DNA from: Rufibacter psychrotolerans
Lineage (GTDB): Bacteria; Bacteroidota; Bacteroidia; Cytophagales; Hymenobacteraceae
Direction: 5' to 3'
Assembly: GCF_016924645.1 (NCBI RefSeq)
Contig: NZ_JAFFJV010000024.1
Coordinates: 26,248-90,247 of the forward strand
Length of the DNA: 64,000 nucleotides
Shown here: one piece after another, positions 25,803 to 35,300 of the stretch
How positions within the stretch are numbered: position 1 is the stretch's first letter
Layout: every line of letters begins with the position of its first letter
Notes under the pieces: generated by a model
Seen by the model: the letters and a program-made list of their open reading frames with translations, nothing else
Database searches by the model: none
Told to the model about the DNA's origin: nothing
Made by a program: the position numbers and the translations under genes

Positions 25803-26468
25803 ATGAGCCGCTATGCCATTTCAGATATTCACGGGTGCCTCAAGACGTTTCGGTACCTGGTGGAGGAGGTCATCAAATTGAAGTACCGCGACCGGCTGTA
25901 CCTGCTGGGCGATTACATTGACCGGGGCCCCGACTCCAAGGGCGTGCTGGACTACATCATGAAACTCAAGCGCGACAGCTATCGCGTTTACACCTTGTGC
26001 GGCAACCACGAGGACATGATGATGAAGGCCCGCGACAATTCTATTTACCACACTTCCTGGATGTTCAACGGCGGCAAGGAGGCGCTCAAGAGTTTCCGGG
26101 CCGAGACTATCCAGGACGTGCGGTTCACCTACTGGGACTTCCTGGAGGAACTGGAGCTGTACTTTGACCTGGACGATTACCTGCTGGTGCACGCGGGCTA
26201 CAACTTCGCCCTGCCCGACCCGGCAACCGACCGGCACACGCTCATGTGGTCGCGCACGTTTGAGGTAGACAAGCGCAAGCTGGGTAAACGCAGGATTGTG
26301 CACGGGCACACGCCTATCTCATTGGACCGCATGACGGCCACCCTCAAAGACCCCAACGCGCTGGTGTTCAACATAGATGGCGGCTGTGTGTTCAAGGAAA
26401 AGTTTGGCTACCTCACGGCCCTTAACCTGGATACGCTGGAGCTGCACACCGTCCAGAACCGGGAATAA
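25803..26468 (+). CDS. Serine/threonine phosphatase-like metallophosphoesterase
   Basis: This 221-residue calcineurin-like enzyme has the complete PPP-family metal site: DIHG (residues 7-10), GDYIDRGPDS, GNHEDM, LLVHAGYN and VHGHTPI. It most resembles bacterial PrpA/ApaH-like phosphatases that act on phosphoproteins or Ap4A. The substrate is not predictable from sequence. It is the only plus-strand gene between the two helicase-nuclease genes and appears monocistronic, with its own promoter motif and a strong terminator. Confidence 0.9.
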   Translation: MSRYAISDIHGCLKTFRYLVEEVIKLKYRDRLYLLGDYIDRGPDSKGVLDYIMKLKRDSYRVYTLCGNHEDMMMKARDNSIYHTSWMFNGGKEALKSFRAETIQDVRFTYWDFLEELELYFDLDDYLLVHAGYNFALPDPATDRHTLMWSRTFEVDKRKLGKRRIVHGHTPISLDRMTATLKDPNALVFNIDGGCVFKEKFGYLTALNLDTLELHTVQNRE

Positions 26469-26473
26469 CGTAC

Positions 26474-26517
26474 GCCAACAAAAAAGCCCCAGATCTCTCT
26501 GAGGCTTTTTTGTTGGC
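26474..26517. terminator. Bidirectional terminator between the phosphoesterase and mqo
   Basis: A perfect 15-bp stem (GCCAACAAAAAAGCC / GGCTTTTTTGTTGGC) around a 14-base loop, between convergent genes. Confidence 0.85.
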
Positions 26518-26523
26518 GGTTGC

Positions 26524-28032
26524 TTAGCGCTGCACCGGATGCGGCTCATGCAGTTGCAGCACGCGGCTGGTGTAGGCCCGGGTCTCCTCGCAGAGCTGCG
26601 GGTTCTTGGCCAACGACATGCCGTAAGACGGAATCATCTCCTTGATCTTGTTCTGCCACTCAGACGTAGCGGCCCGCTCTGGGAAGCACTTATGGATGAG
26701 GCCCACCATGATGGAAACCGCCGTGGAGGCTCCCGGCGAGGCGCCCAATAGCGCGGCAATAGAACCATCGGCGGAGCTTACCACCTCGGTGCCAAACTCC
26801 AGTACGCCGCCCCGCTTGGGGTCTTTCTTGATGACCTGCACGCGCTGGCCGGCCACCTCCAGTTCCCAGTCCTCAGACCGGGCGGTGGGCACGTACTCGC
26901 GCAGGGCGGCCATGCGGTCCTCAGGCGACTGCAGCACCTGGTTGATGAGGTACTTGGTGAGCGGAATGTTGGTGTACCCGGCCGCCAGCATGGGCTTGAG
27001 GTTATTCACTTTAATGGACAGGGGCAGGTCAAAGAACGAGCCTTTTTTCAGGAATTTGGTTGTAAAACCGGCGTAAGGCCCAAAGAGAAGCGCCTTTTCG
27101 CCGTTGATCACGCGGGTGTCCAGGTGCGGTACCGACATGGGCGGCGAACCTACTGAGGCTTTGCCGTACACCTTGGCCTGGTGCTGGGCTATCACGGCTG
27201 GGTTGGTGCACTTGAGCCACTGCCCGCTTACCGGGAAGCCGCCGAAGCCTTTCCCCTCGGGGATGCCGGAGGCCAGCAGCAGGGGCAGGGAGCCGCCGCC
27301 AGCGCCAATGAACACAAATTTGGTGCGGGCCGTGCGCTTCTGGCCGGTAGCCAGGTCCTTCACCCGTACGCGCCATAGGCCATCGCGTTTCCGGCGGAAG
27401 GAGCGCACCTCGTGGTTCAGGAACATGTTCACGCCGCCCATTTTCTTCAGGTAATCAAACAGGTGGCGGGTAAGGCACCCGAAGTTCACGTCGGTGCCCA
27501 CTTCCATGCGGGTGGCGGCCACCTTGCAGGTATCGTCGCGGCCGTTCATGATCAGGGGCATCCACTCGGTGAGCTGGTCCACGTCCTCTGAGTACTGCAT
27601 GCCCTGGAAGAGCGGCGAAGTGGTCATGGCCTTGAAGCGCTTCTGCAGGAATGACACGTTTTTGTCGCCCCAGACAAAGCTCATGTGCGGCACACTGCGG
27701 ATAAAGTCTTTGGGATCCTCAATAATGCCTCTTTCTACCAAAAAGGCCCAGAACTGGCGCGACTGCTCAAACCATTCGGCAATGACATCGGCCTTGGAGA
27801 TATCAATGGAGCCATCGGCTTTCTCAGGAGTATAGTTCAGCTCGCAAAAGGCCGAGTGGCCCGTACCGGCGTTGTTCCAGGCATCAGAACTCTCGGCGGC
27901 CACCTCGTCCAGGCGTTCGTATATTTCTATGGTCAGATCGGGTTGCAGCTGCTTCAGCATCACGCCCAAGGTGGCGCTCATGATGCCCGCGCCAATCAAC
28001 ACCACATCTGGTTCGGTTACTATTTTGTCCAT
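26524..28032 (-). CDS. mqo: Malate:quinone oxidoreductase
   Basis: This 502-residue FAD enzyme oxidises malate to oxaloacetate and passes electrons to the quinone pool. Its FAD-binding N-terminus reads VVLIGAGIMSATLGVMLKQL, followed by the Mqo signature AWNNAGTGHSAFCELNYTP. Further matches are VPHMSFVWGD, FVFIGAGGGSLPLLLASGIP and GASPGASTAVSIMV. It is a peripheral inner-membrane enzyme and a TCA-cycle alternative to NAD-malate dehydrogenase. It works in the same pathway as the citrate synthase encoded at 55641-56927. The length is typical. Confidence 0.96.
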   Translation of the reverse strand: MDKIVTEPDVVLIGAGIMSATLGVMLKQLQPDLTIEIYERLDEVAAESSDAWNNAGTGHSAFCELNYTPEKADGSIDISKADVIAEWFEQSRQFWAFLVERGIIEDPKDFIRSVPHMSFVWGDKNVSFLQKRFKAMTTSPLFQGMQYSEDVDQLTEWMPLIMNGRDDTCKVAATRMEVGTDVNFGCLTRHLFDYLKKMGGVNMFLNHEVRSFRRKRDGLWRVRVKDLATGQKRTARTKFVFIGAGGGSLPLLLASGIPEGKGFGGFPVSGQWLKCTNPAVIAQHQAKVYGKASVGSPPMSVPHLDTRVINGEKALLFGPYAGFTTKFLKKGSFFDLPLSIKVNNLKPMLAAGYTNIPLTKYLINQVLQSPEDRMAALREYVPTARSEDWELEVAGQRVQVIKKDPKRGGVLEFGTEVVSSADGSIAALLGASPGASTAVSIMVGLIHKCFPERAATSEWQNKIKEMIPSYGMSLAKNPQLCEETRAYTSRVLQLHEPHPVQR

Positions 28033-28111
28033 GATTTACTTTTATATACTTCCTAGAGTACGAAGAAACCAACAGAAAGTGTTTTGCCCAAATCCATGGC
28101 CTATTAAATGA

Positions 28112-28141
28112 AAAAAGCCAATGCGCGAACATTGGCTTTCT
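28112..28141 (-). terminator. Terminator of the T9SS cargo gene
   Basis: AAAGCCAATG / CATTGGCTTT stem (10 bp). On the minus strand it is followed by a run of T. Confidence 0.75.
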
Positions 28142-28160
28142 TAGGCGTACGGGCAGCTTT

Positions 28161-29516
28161 TTAGCTGTTTTTCACCAGTTTATGCACGGTTACTTCCTTT
28201 TCATGGTATATTCGCAGAAAGTAGAGCCCGGCGGGGGCGTTTTCCAGGTGGGGCAGGGAAATGGTTTGTTCGCCGGCCTGGCCCTGCAGCTGCTGTTCTT
28301 TCACCACTTTTTCGGTGCCGTCGGTGAGGGAAACCCTGATGGGCTGGTCCCGGGCCAGGTCTACCCGCACCGTCACGGAACTGACAAATGGGTTGGGGAA
28401 CACGGCTGAGGTGAGGGTAGCTTTGCGGGCCACGGCCTGGCTCTTGACCGCCACTACTTTTGAGTATTCGCTGGCGCCGTCATAGTCTACCTGTTTGAGG
28501 CGGTAATAAGACGTGCCCGGCAGGGGGTACGCATCCTGGAAAGAATAGTGCACGGGCACGCTGCTGGTGCCGGCTCCCGCCAGGGTCTGGATGGCTTTGA
28601 ACGTCTTACCGTCCTGGCTGCGCTCTACAATAAATTCTTTGTTGTCTTTCTCTGAGGCAGTAGCCCAGGTTAGGTTCACCTGACCGGAGGTTTTAGCCTT
28701 GGCCTCAAATAAGGTTAAGCTCACGGGAAGCACGGTGGGGGTGAGCTCAAAGCTCTCCACTGCCAGGGTGCCGGCGCCCAGGTTGCCCTTCCGCACGCTG
28801 ATCTGGCCGGGTTTGCCGTTGGCTTTAACCGTAATCATGTGGGTGCCCTGGCCTTTTACAATTTCCCAATCGGCCGGGGCAGACCACTCATAGGCGTAAG
28901 GAGATGGAGCGGCGGGTACGGTGTAGTGGGCAATGGCCGCCCGCTCAAGGTAGGTGGGGCCCGTGATCACCAGTTTCTCTGCCTGACAGGTTTGCGGCCG
29001 GAAGGCCACTTGCCCAACAGTGGTAGAGGCTTTCGCCTCTACCCTGATTGTTGTTAGTTGGGTAAATTGGGCGGCAGTAAGCGTAAACGAAAAAAAATCA
29101 ACGGCTCCGTTCTTCAACTCCTCGGCCTTCTTTGCCTCAAATTTCAGGGCGTAAAACGGAGATTGGGTAGCATTCTCAAGGGTATAGCTAACGTCTGGGT
29201 GGGTGTGTGTAGGGTTAGTGGCCCGGGCACCGGCGGGTAGTTCAAACGCTACGTAGCCAAGGTCATGGGGCTCGTGGTTCTGCACGGCAAAGTGCAGCGT
29301 TACGGTTTGGTTTGAGTTTTTGGTGTAGCTGGTATAGGTAACCTCAAAGCCCTGGCTGGTGGCCTTGCACCCCAAAGGGAAAGTCTGAGCGGTGGCAGAA
29401 AAGCTAGTTGCGCCTAAGGTTGAGGCAAACGCGAGAAATGGAATGAGGTAGGTATAAGCCTTTTGGAGTAAGGTGGTACTTAGTAGAGTGCAATTAGGGG
29501 TAAAAATGTAACGCAT
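28161..29516 (-). CDS. Type IX secretion cargo protein with C-terminal sorting domain
   Basis: This roughly 451-residue protein has an N-terminal signal peptide (hydrophobic, residues of about 15-45, ending SATAQ). The middle is beta-rich, including an Ig/PKD-like segment (YEWSAPADWEIVKGQGTHMI) and a fibronectin-like stretch (LFEAKAKTSGQVNLTWATAS, then FIVERSQDGKTF). The C-terminal sorting domain starts at VFPNPFVSSVTVRVDL and ends GLYFLRIYHEKEV. It is probably exported through the T9SS and attached to the surface. No catalytic domain is recognised. The ATG at 29516 is preferred because a TACCTTTG promoter lies just upstream and overlaps the longer frame. Confidence 0.85.
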   Translation of the reverse strand: MRYIFTPNCTLLSTTLLQKAYTYLIPFLAFASTLGATSFSATAQTFPLGCKATSQGFEVTYTSYTKNSNQTVTLHFAVQNHEPHDLGYVAFELPAGARATNPTHTHPDVSYTLENATQSPFYALKFEAKKAEELKNGAVDFFSFTLTAAQFTQLTTIRVEAKASTTVGQVAFRPQTCQAEKLVITGPTYLERAAIAHYTVPAAPSPYAYEWSAPADWEIVKGQGTHMITVKANGKPGQISVRKGNLGAGTLAVESFELTPTVLPVSLTLFEAKAKTSGQVNLTWATASEKDNKEFIVERSQDGKTFKAIQTLAGAGTSSVPVHYSFQDAYPLPGTSYYRLKQVDYDGASEYSKVVAVKSQAVARKATLTSAVFPNPFVSSVTVRVDLARDQPIRVSLTDGTEKVVKEQQLQGQAGEQTISLPHLENAPAGLYFLRIYHEKEVTVHKLVKNS

Positions 29517-29561
29517 TTTGGAGCTGCTTCTTAACAATTCTGTGTTTTTGTTAGGATGCTG

Positions 29562-29569
29562 CAAAGGTA
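29562..29569 (-). promoter_or_regulatory. Putative -7 element of the T9SS cargo gene
   Basis: TACCTTTG on the minus strand, an exact TAnnTTTG match about 46 bases before the chosen ATG. Confidence 0.4.
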
Positions 29570-30332
29570 GGGCTACCCTTAACGGAAGAGGGAGAGTTTC
29601 GATAAACCTAGTTGGATACTAGATAAACTCCTTATAAGGCTTGCGAATGCACGCTTCTTGCTCCGTGAATAGCTGCTTTTACCCGACGAAAAGATTATGT
29701 TAGAAGGCTTAACCAGAGATGAACGGGATTAATAATCGGGGTCTGAGATGAAGAGTAGAAGAAGGGGCAGGATGGTTCGCCTCGTCTACTTTACAGGCTC
29801 AAATCTTCTGCTGAGGATATGGTAAGTTGAGAGCACCTTGGTTATTAAGAGCAATCTCAACCATAGATTCAGGCCATCACACAGCAGGGCCTAGTTAGGT
29901 TTAGCTCACCAACAAAGAGCACGCCTTATAAGATTGCAGTGTTCTTTTTTGCCCCTTTACTCAGCAGCAATTTGTTATGCCTAAGTATAAGTGGGTAGCA
30001 GATCGGAGGTGACTTTCTCTAATATCTTCTAAGGGAACAGTTGCCATTAAAGTTGTCTTTGGACTAACCCGAGTTGTCTTTAGAATAATCCGAAGAAATT
30101 TTACTAGGGAGTTTAAAGATGCAATCAGTAAGGAACTGGTCTTCTATTCCTCTCCAATAACGGAGCGGGTAAGGGTGGGAGTTTAGAGATGCTTAGGTGC
30201 TCTGATACAACTAAACGAGGAAGGCGTCCTTACCCCATGCAATGTTAGAGAGGGAAATGAAAAGCTAAAAGAGAAGCTCCTTTTTGGACATCTTTCAAAA
30301 AAGGGGCTAACCTCAAAATGCGCCTATTTTAT
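29570..30332. other. Long gene-free stretch
   Basis: About 760 bases with no open frame that looks coding on either strand, no palindrome of the dispersed family and no tandem repeat. The base composition is lower in GC than the neighbouring genes. It may hold a decayed gene at the edge of the AT-rich insertion that follows. Confidence 0.5.
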
Positions 30333-30782
30333 TTACAAGCTTAGTGATAGCTTTTCTAAAACATGGTCTGTCCACAAATCCATCACTTCTGTAACAATTA
30401 TAGTCTTGAAACCGAACCGCTGGCCTTCCATTTCAACGCCTTTGGAATCATCTACGTGCACATCAATGCCGAAGGCGGGCGGGAACTTGGAATACTTATT
30501 ACCCTCAGCTAGCAAGGTGCGGTCGTGCCGCCGCTGATTGATGATGCCGTCAAGCCAAATACCATAAGAAAGAAAAAGTAACCTGATGTAGTTGGCAGAG
30601 CGGAAGGAAGTGGTATACACGAAAACCTGATGACCCTCAGCTTTCAATTTCTTTACCAGCGGCACTGTTCCCAACCTGATTTTCTCATGACCAAACGTTT
30701 TCTGGAGCAGGTTCCGCTTTTCAGTAGGAAAGCGTTTTGTTCCGGGGATGAGCGTGTCATCTAGGTCAAAGGAGATGGTCAT
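30333..30782 (-). CDS. HAD-like hydrolase
   Basis: This 149-residue HAD-fold protein has motif I with the nucleophile (FDLDDTLIPG, residues 5-14), motif II Thr/Ser in VYTTSFRS, and motif IV acids in VHVDDSKGVEMEG. It lacks a cap domain, so it could act on a large phosphorylated molecule, but the substrate is unknown. It lies just downstream of the AT-rich gene on the same strand and is separated from it by 83 bases. Its own composition is closer to the chromosome average. Confidence 0.8.
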   Translation of the reverse strand: MTISFDLDDTLIPGTKRFPTEKRNLLQKTFGHEKIRLGTVPLVKKLKAEGHQVFVYTTSFRSANYIRLLFLSYGIWLDGIINQRRHDRTLLAEGNKYSKFPPAFGIDVHVDDSKGVEMEGQRFGFKTIIVTEVMDLWTDHVLEKLSLSL

Positions 30783-30865
30783 GAAAGTAAAGCTAGATTC
30801 TGGTCTGTTTTAAGAAATTTGGCACTAAACAGAGAGTCACAAGTGGACGCTTGCGCGAAATAATA

Positions 30866-32248
30866 TTACTCTTTTCTTTGTATAAGTGTTGAACCTTTGT
30901 CAATCACATCTCTTGCTATATCTAAAGCTGAATTAACATCTTTTATACTTTTTGAGTTTTCATTAATTGGGCTGCGGTAAATACCGTATACTGCATGAAG
31001 TATCAACTCGTCCTTGTTTTTGTCATCATTTAAGATGTCTGCATATGCCTTTATAGTTAATGCTGCAGCTGATTTAAATGCGTATTCTTCTTGGAAGTTT
31101 CTTTCTTTATTATATTGAGAAATAGAATAGTAAAGTAAAAAGAAGAATGGTAAAGATTTTAATGAGTTGATTAATATGCTTTCCCACTTCAATGAAGCTT
31201 CTATGCCGTGCATTTCTCCTATCAAACCAAAGAAGTTGGTAAATATTCCCAGAATTGCAAGAAATGTTAACACACCCATAACACCTACAGCATACCTCCA
31301 AAATTCCAAAGGACCGTTAAGTTCGCTTTTTCTTTGTTTGAAAGTCTCAAATAAAGATGCTCCAACCTCTCTACCTATCAGATTATCTAAGTAAGAGTTT
31401 CTATCAGTGAAATATTGATGTTTTGATTCTACATAAGAAAGTTTTTCTTCAAAGTCTGAATATAAACCTAAGTAGTTTTTTTCTGTTTTATTAAGCTTAC
31501 CTATCAAATCAGAAAATTCTAATTTAAACTTAGAAAAACTTAAGTTAATATTTTCCTCAGTACTTTCAATTTTAGATTTCGATTTTTCTACTTCAACTAG
31601 AATCGAGTTAATTCTTGTGTCATATTGAGTAGATGTATTTAAGAGATTTTGAATTTGGTTCGTATTTGTGTTTGAAGAATTGAGATTATTTGTAATTTGC
31701 TGAAGCTCAGATTCCTTCTGATTTCTAAAGTTGTTTAATGAAGTGAGGCTTTCTTTAATGTCTTTTATTAAAATGTTATATTGCTCTTTTAGCTTTTTAA
31801 TATCTGTCTCTATTAATCTTATTGAATCTGATTTCTGTTGTATATTTTCTAGATCATTTAAGTTAGACTTAAAATTTGCTTTTTCTAAAATGTTATTCTG
31901 TAATTCATAGTGAGCTAGCCATAATAACATGTTTTCAGCTGCCGATAACTGGTTGGAGTTGATGTAGTTTATCAAATATGTGATGCATGTGTTAACGTCA
32001 TATTGACCAATATCTGCAGTAGAAAAACTGCTCGGTAGAATCAATTTGTTTGGGCCATTTAAAGCTAACTCAAGTTGCTTTATTAGTCGTTTGCTCAAAC
32101 TTACGAATTCCAGAACCGACATCCTGCTGATTAGAGAATTTCCTAAATCTGTTTCATTGGGGTTTGCTTTTGAAAGTATTTCCTCTATTTCTAATTTCTT
32201 GAAAGCTTCTATTTGTGTAAGGATGCTATCAATTTCCTGTTGTCGCAT
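30866..32248 (-). CDS. AT-rich coiled-coil membrane protein, function unknown
   Basis: This 460-residue protein has a helical N-terminal region (1-130) and a long coiled coil (about 130-285, rich in Lys, Glu, Asn and Ser). Two membrane segments follow (AVGVMGVLTFLAILGIFTNF and LINSLKSLPFFFLLYYSI). A C-terminal helical region of about 80 residues (YAFKSAAALTIKAYADILND) is probably cytoplasmic. The family is not recognised. GC content is far below that of all neighbours, with A/T-ending Asn, Lys and Ile codons, which argues for recent acquisition. It lies directly downstream of the addA-like gene on the same strand. The architecture suggests a membrane-anchored sensor or effector, but nothing more can be claimed. 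Confidence 0.7.
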   Translation of the reverse strand: MRQQEIDSILTQIEAFKKLEIEEILSKANPNETDLGNSLISRMSVLEFVSLSKRLIKQLELALNGPNKLILPSSFSTADIGQYDVNTCITYLINYINSNQLSAAENMLLWLAHYELQNNILEKANFKSNLNDLENIQQKSDSIRLIETDIKKLKEQYNILIKDIKESLTSLNNFRNQKESELQQITNNLNSSNTNTNQIQNLLNTSTQYDTRINSILVEVEKSKSKIESTEENINLSFSKFKLEFSDLIGKLNKTEKNYLGLYSDFEEKLSYVESKHQYFTDRNSYLDNLIGREVGASLFETFKQRKSELNGPLEFWRYAVGVMGVLTFLAILGIFTNFFGLIGEMHGIEASLKWESILINSLKSLPFFFLLYYSISQYNKERNFQEEYAFKSAAALTIKAYADILNDDKNKDELILHAVYGIYRSPINENSKSIKDVNSALDIARDVIDKGSTLIQRKE

Positions 32249-32301
32249 GTTGCTTCTTAGTTTATAAGTTTAGTAGGTTATATGAATAATATTATTTTCT
32301 T

Positions 32302-35300
32302 TTAAACTTCCTCAACATACTCCCACTCCTCCACGCGTTCCTCTTCAAAATAGTACACCACGCACGTAATCTTGCTGAATACCAGCTCCCGGAACAGCGC
32401 GGCATAGGAGTTCAGGTTATCCCGGTATTCTTCCTTGGCAGGAGGGAGTTTGAAGTCAATCAGCGTCACGTCGCCGGTTCCCCCGAATACGATTCGGTCT
32501 GGTTTGTAGCGGTTGGTACGCACGTCCAGCACCTCGCGCTCGTTCTCCACGGTCACGGCACTGCTGAAGTAGCGCTGCATCTGCGGGTGGTGGAGTACAT
32601 GGTCTACCATCTCTTTTAAGATGGGCAGTTCGCGCTGCGAGATGATGCCTTGGTGCACCAACTGCCGGAGGGCCTTGGGCGCTTTCTCGGCGTACGTGAT
32701 GCGCGCCAGGGCATAATGTAGTTTGCGGTTCCAGCGGCGGTGCTCCTGCTGGGTCTCAAAATCGAAGACGTTGTTGGCGTGCTGCTTCAGTTTCAGGTTC
32801 TGGGCCCAGTCGGCAGATGTGAATTTATCCAGTACGTAGACATCCTCTGTAATGGCTTTATGGCTCACCGCCTGTGGCGCGCCTTTGGCCAGTTGGTAGC
32901 AAAACTGCCCGTCTTGCCAGAGCTCTTTGCTCTCCAGGTAGCGGTACAGCCAGTAGCTCACGTTTTTCTGGGAATTGGCTTTTTTGAAATCCTGCGCCTT
33001 GCCAATGAGGTACAAACGGTCCACCGGTCGGGTGAGGGCCACGTACAGCATGTTCAGGTTCTCAATAAAGGTCTTCTCCAGTTTCTGGGCATATTGCTCG
33101 TGCAGGGCGGTTTGCTCCAGCTTTTTGTTCAACGTGACTACAGCCGTGCGCAGCTTTCCGCCCGCGGCCACACTCTCGGGTAGCGTGCCCCAGAGCAACG
33201 ATGAGGTCTGCGGTTCCAGGCTCCAGTCGCAGAACGGCACAATTACTACAGGGTAGTCCAGTCCCTTGCTTTTATGGATGCTGGTGATGGTAATGGCGTC
33301 CCGGTCTTTGGGGGTATTAATGCTTAAGTTCTCCTTGTGCAAATCCCAGTACTGCAGGAAGTTGTTGAGGTTGTTGCTGTACTTGAGCGTGTACTCCAGC
33401 ACCAGATCCAGGAAGCGGAACAGGTACTCGCACTCGTTGTTCTTGCCCAACAGATCAAACACCCTTATCAGCTTCTCGGTGAGCTCATAAATAGAGAGGT
33501 TCCCCGCATCGCGGTACGCCAGATCAAAGCCTTGCTCCTGCAAGAACCTGAAGAACGGGTCAATGCTGGGCTCTACAGCCAAGGCGGCAATCTTGCCCGT
33601 GGTGGCATTGTCGGGAAGCTCCTGGTGCACCACTTTGTAGACCAGGTACAAGGCCTGCGACCGTGCCAGGCTGTTGGCGGGCTGGTTCAGAATCCGGAAG
33701 AAAGCGATGATGAGGTTGATGACCTCAGCGAACTGCAGCGACAGCGAGTCCTGCGAGATGATATCGTATTTCTTCTGCTTCAGAAAATTGGCGACCAGTT
33801 TGCTGTTGCGGTTGGTGCGGCTCAGGATAGCGATGTCGCGCGGGGCATACCCCTCCGCCTGGGCCTGCTGTACCATCTGCAGGACCAGTTGCAGCGTGCT
33901 TTCCTGGTAGGAGAGAAGGTCGTCCTGAACGTAGCCCTCGTAGATTTCCTCCGTCTGGCGGCAGGCGTCTAAATCAAATTGATAAGGCGGCACTTCGTCC
34001 TGCGTGAACAGCACCTGTAAATGGGCCTTCCCGTTTTCTTTGCCTTTTGGCGATTTCTGCTTGAAATCAGCGTCATAGATGGCCTGCAACAACGGGAACT
34101 GCGGATTGGCCTGGCTGATGAACTCAAACAGCTCATTGTTGAATTGGATGATCTCCGGAGCGCTGCGGTAGTTGGTGTTCAGGTGATCGGGCGAGAGGGT
34201 CCAACGGAGCGTGTCATAGCGCGGAGCCACGTTCTCTTCAAAGCGGGAGTTCTGGTACAGGTGGTGCGTCTGGTTACGGTGCAGGTGCAGGATCTGCTCC
34301 ATCTCGCCGCCCCGCCAACCGTAGATGGCCTGTTTGGCATCGCCCACCACCATGTTGAAGTTGTCGCTGGCCAGGGCGTTTTCTACCAGCGGCAAGAGGT
34401 TGTTCCACTGCAGCACCGAGGTATCCTGAAACTCGTCAATGAGGATGTGCTGGTACCGCTCCCCTAACCGCTCATAGATAAACGGAATAGGCTCCTGCAG
34501 TACAATCTCGGTGATGCGTTTGTTGAACTCCGAGATGTGCACCAGGTTCTTGTCCAGCTTAATTTCCTGGATACAGCGGTCCAGCTCGCTCAGCACACTC
34601 AGCTTGTACAAATGCGGCAGCATGGCCGAGATGAGGATGTGGTTCTGTGTCTCTCGCTCTTTCAGCTCCTCAATGGCGCGGTAAATCTGCGCCAGTCGGG
34701 GTTTAATCTGGTCTAGCGCTACCTTGGCGCCCGTGCTGGCTTTGGCGCTCGCCCATTTGTCATCGTTCACGGTTTTGGCAGCGTTGCTGTTGGCGATAGT
34801 GATGTCAAAGCCGCTGTTCCATTTTCTGAAATAAGAGTAGATGCCGTTCTTACCGTAGGACATTTCCTCGGGCATGATGCCGTGGCGGTCAATGAGGTCA
34901 CTCGCCTCCTGCGCCAGCGTCTGAATCTGCTTCTCTACGTTTACTTTCTGGGTATACAGCTCAGAGCGTATCTTCTTGAAATCTTGCAAGGTAAGCTGCC
35001 CAATGTCAAGGAGATGTTCATAGGTCTGCTCGTTCAGGAGATTACGAGCAAAATCAGCGAGTTCATCGGGCAGCACATTCCAGCTTTTGCCTTCCTCCGC
35101 TTTGTCCAGGGCATACTGTTGCAGGGTTTCAGCCAGGAGACGGTTCTCTTGCTGGGTGTTCACTTTGTTCAAAAGCAGACTTACGGCGGTGCTCAGAAGG
35201 GTCTGCGCGTCCATGTCCACCTCAAAGTTGTGGGGCAGTTTGAGCTCGGTGGTAAAGGCGCTCACCACCCGGTTCACGAACGAGTCAATGGTGCTCACGG

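Noticed and set aside
29570..30332. Possible small RNA or pseudogene
   Set aside because: No stable long stem, no tRNA-like or rRNA-like sequence, and no frame with family motifs could be identified by eye.
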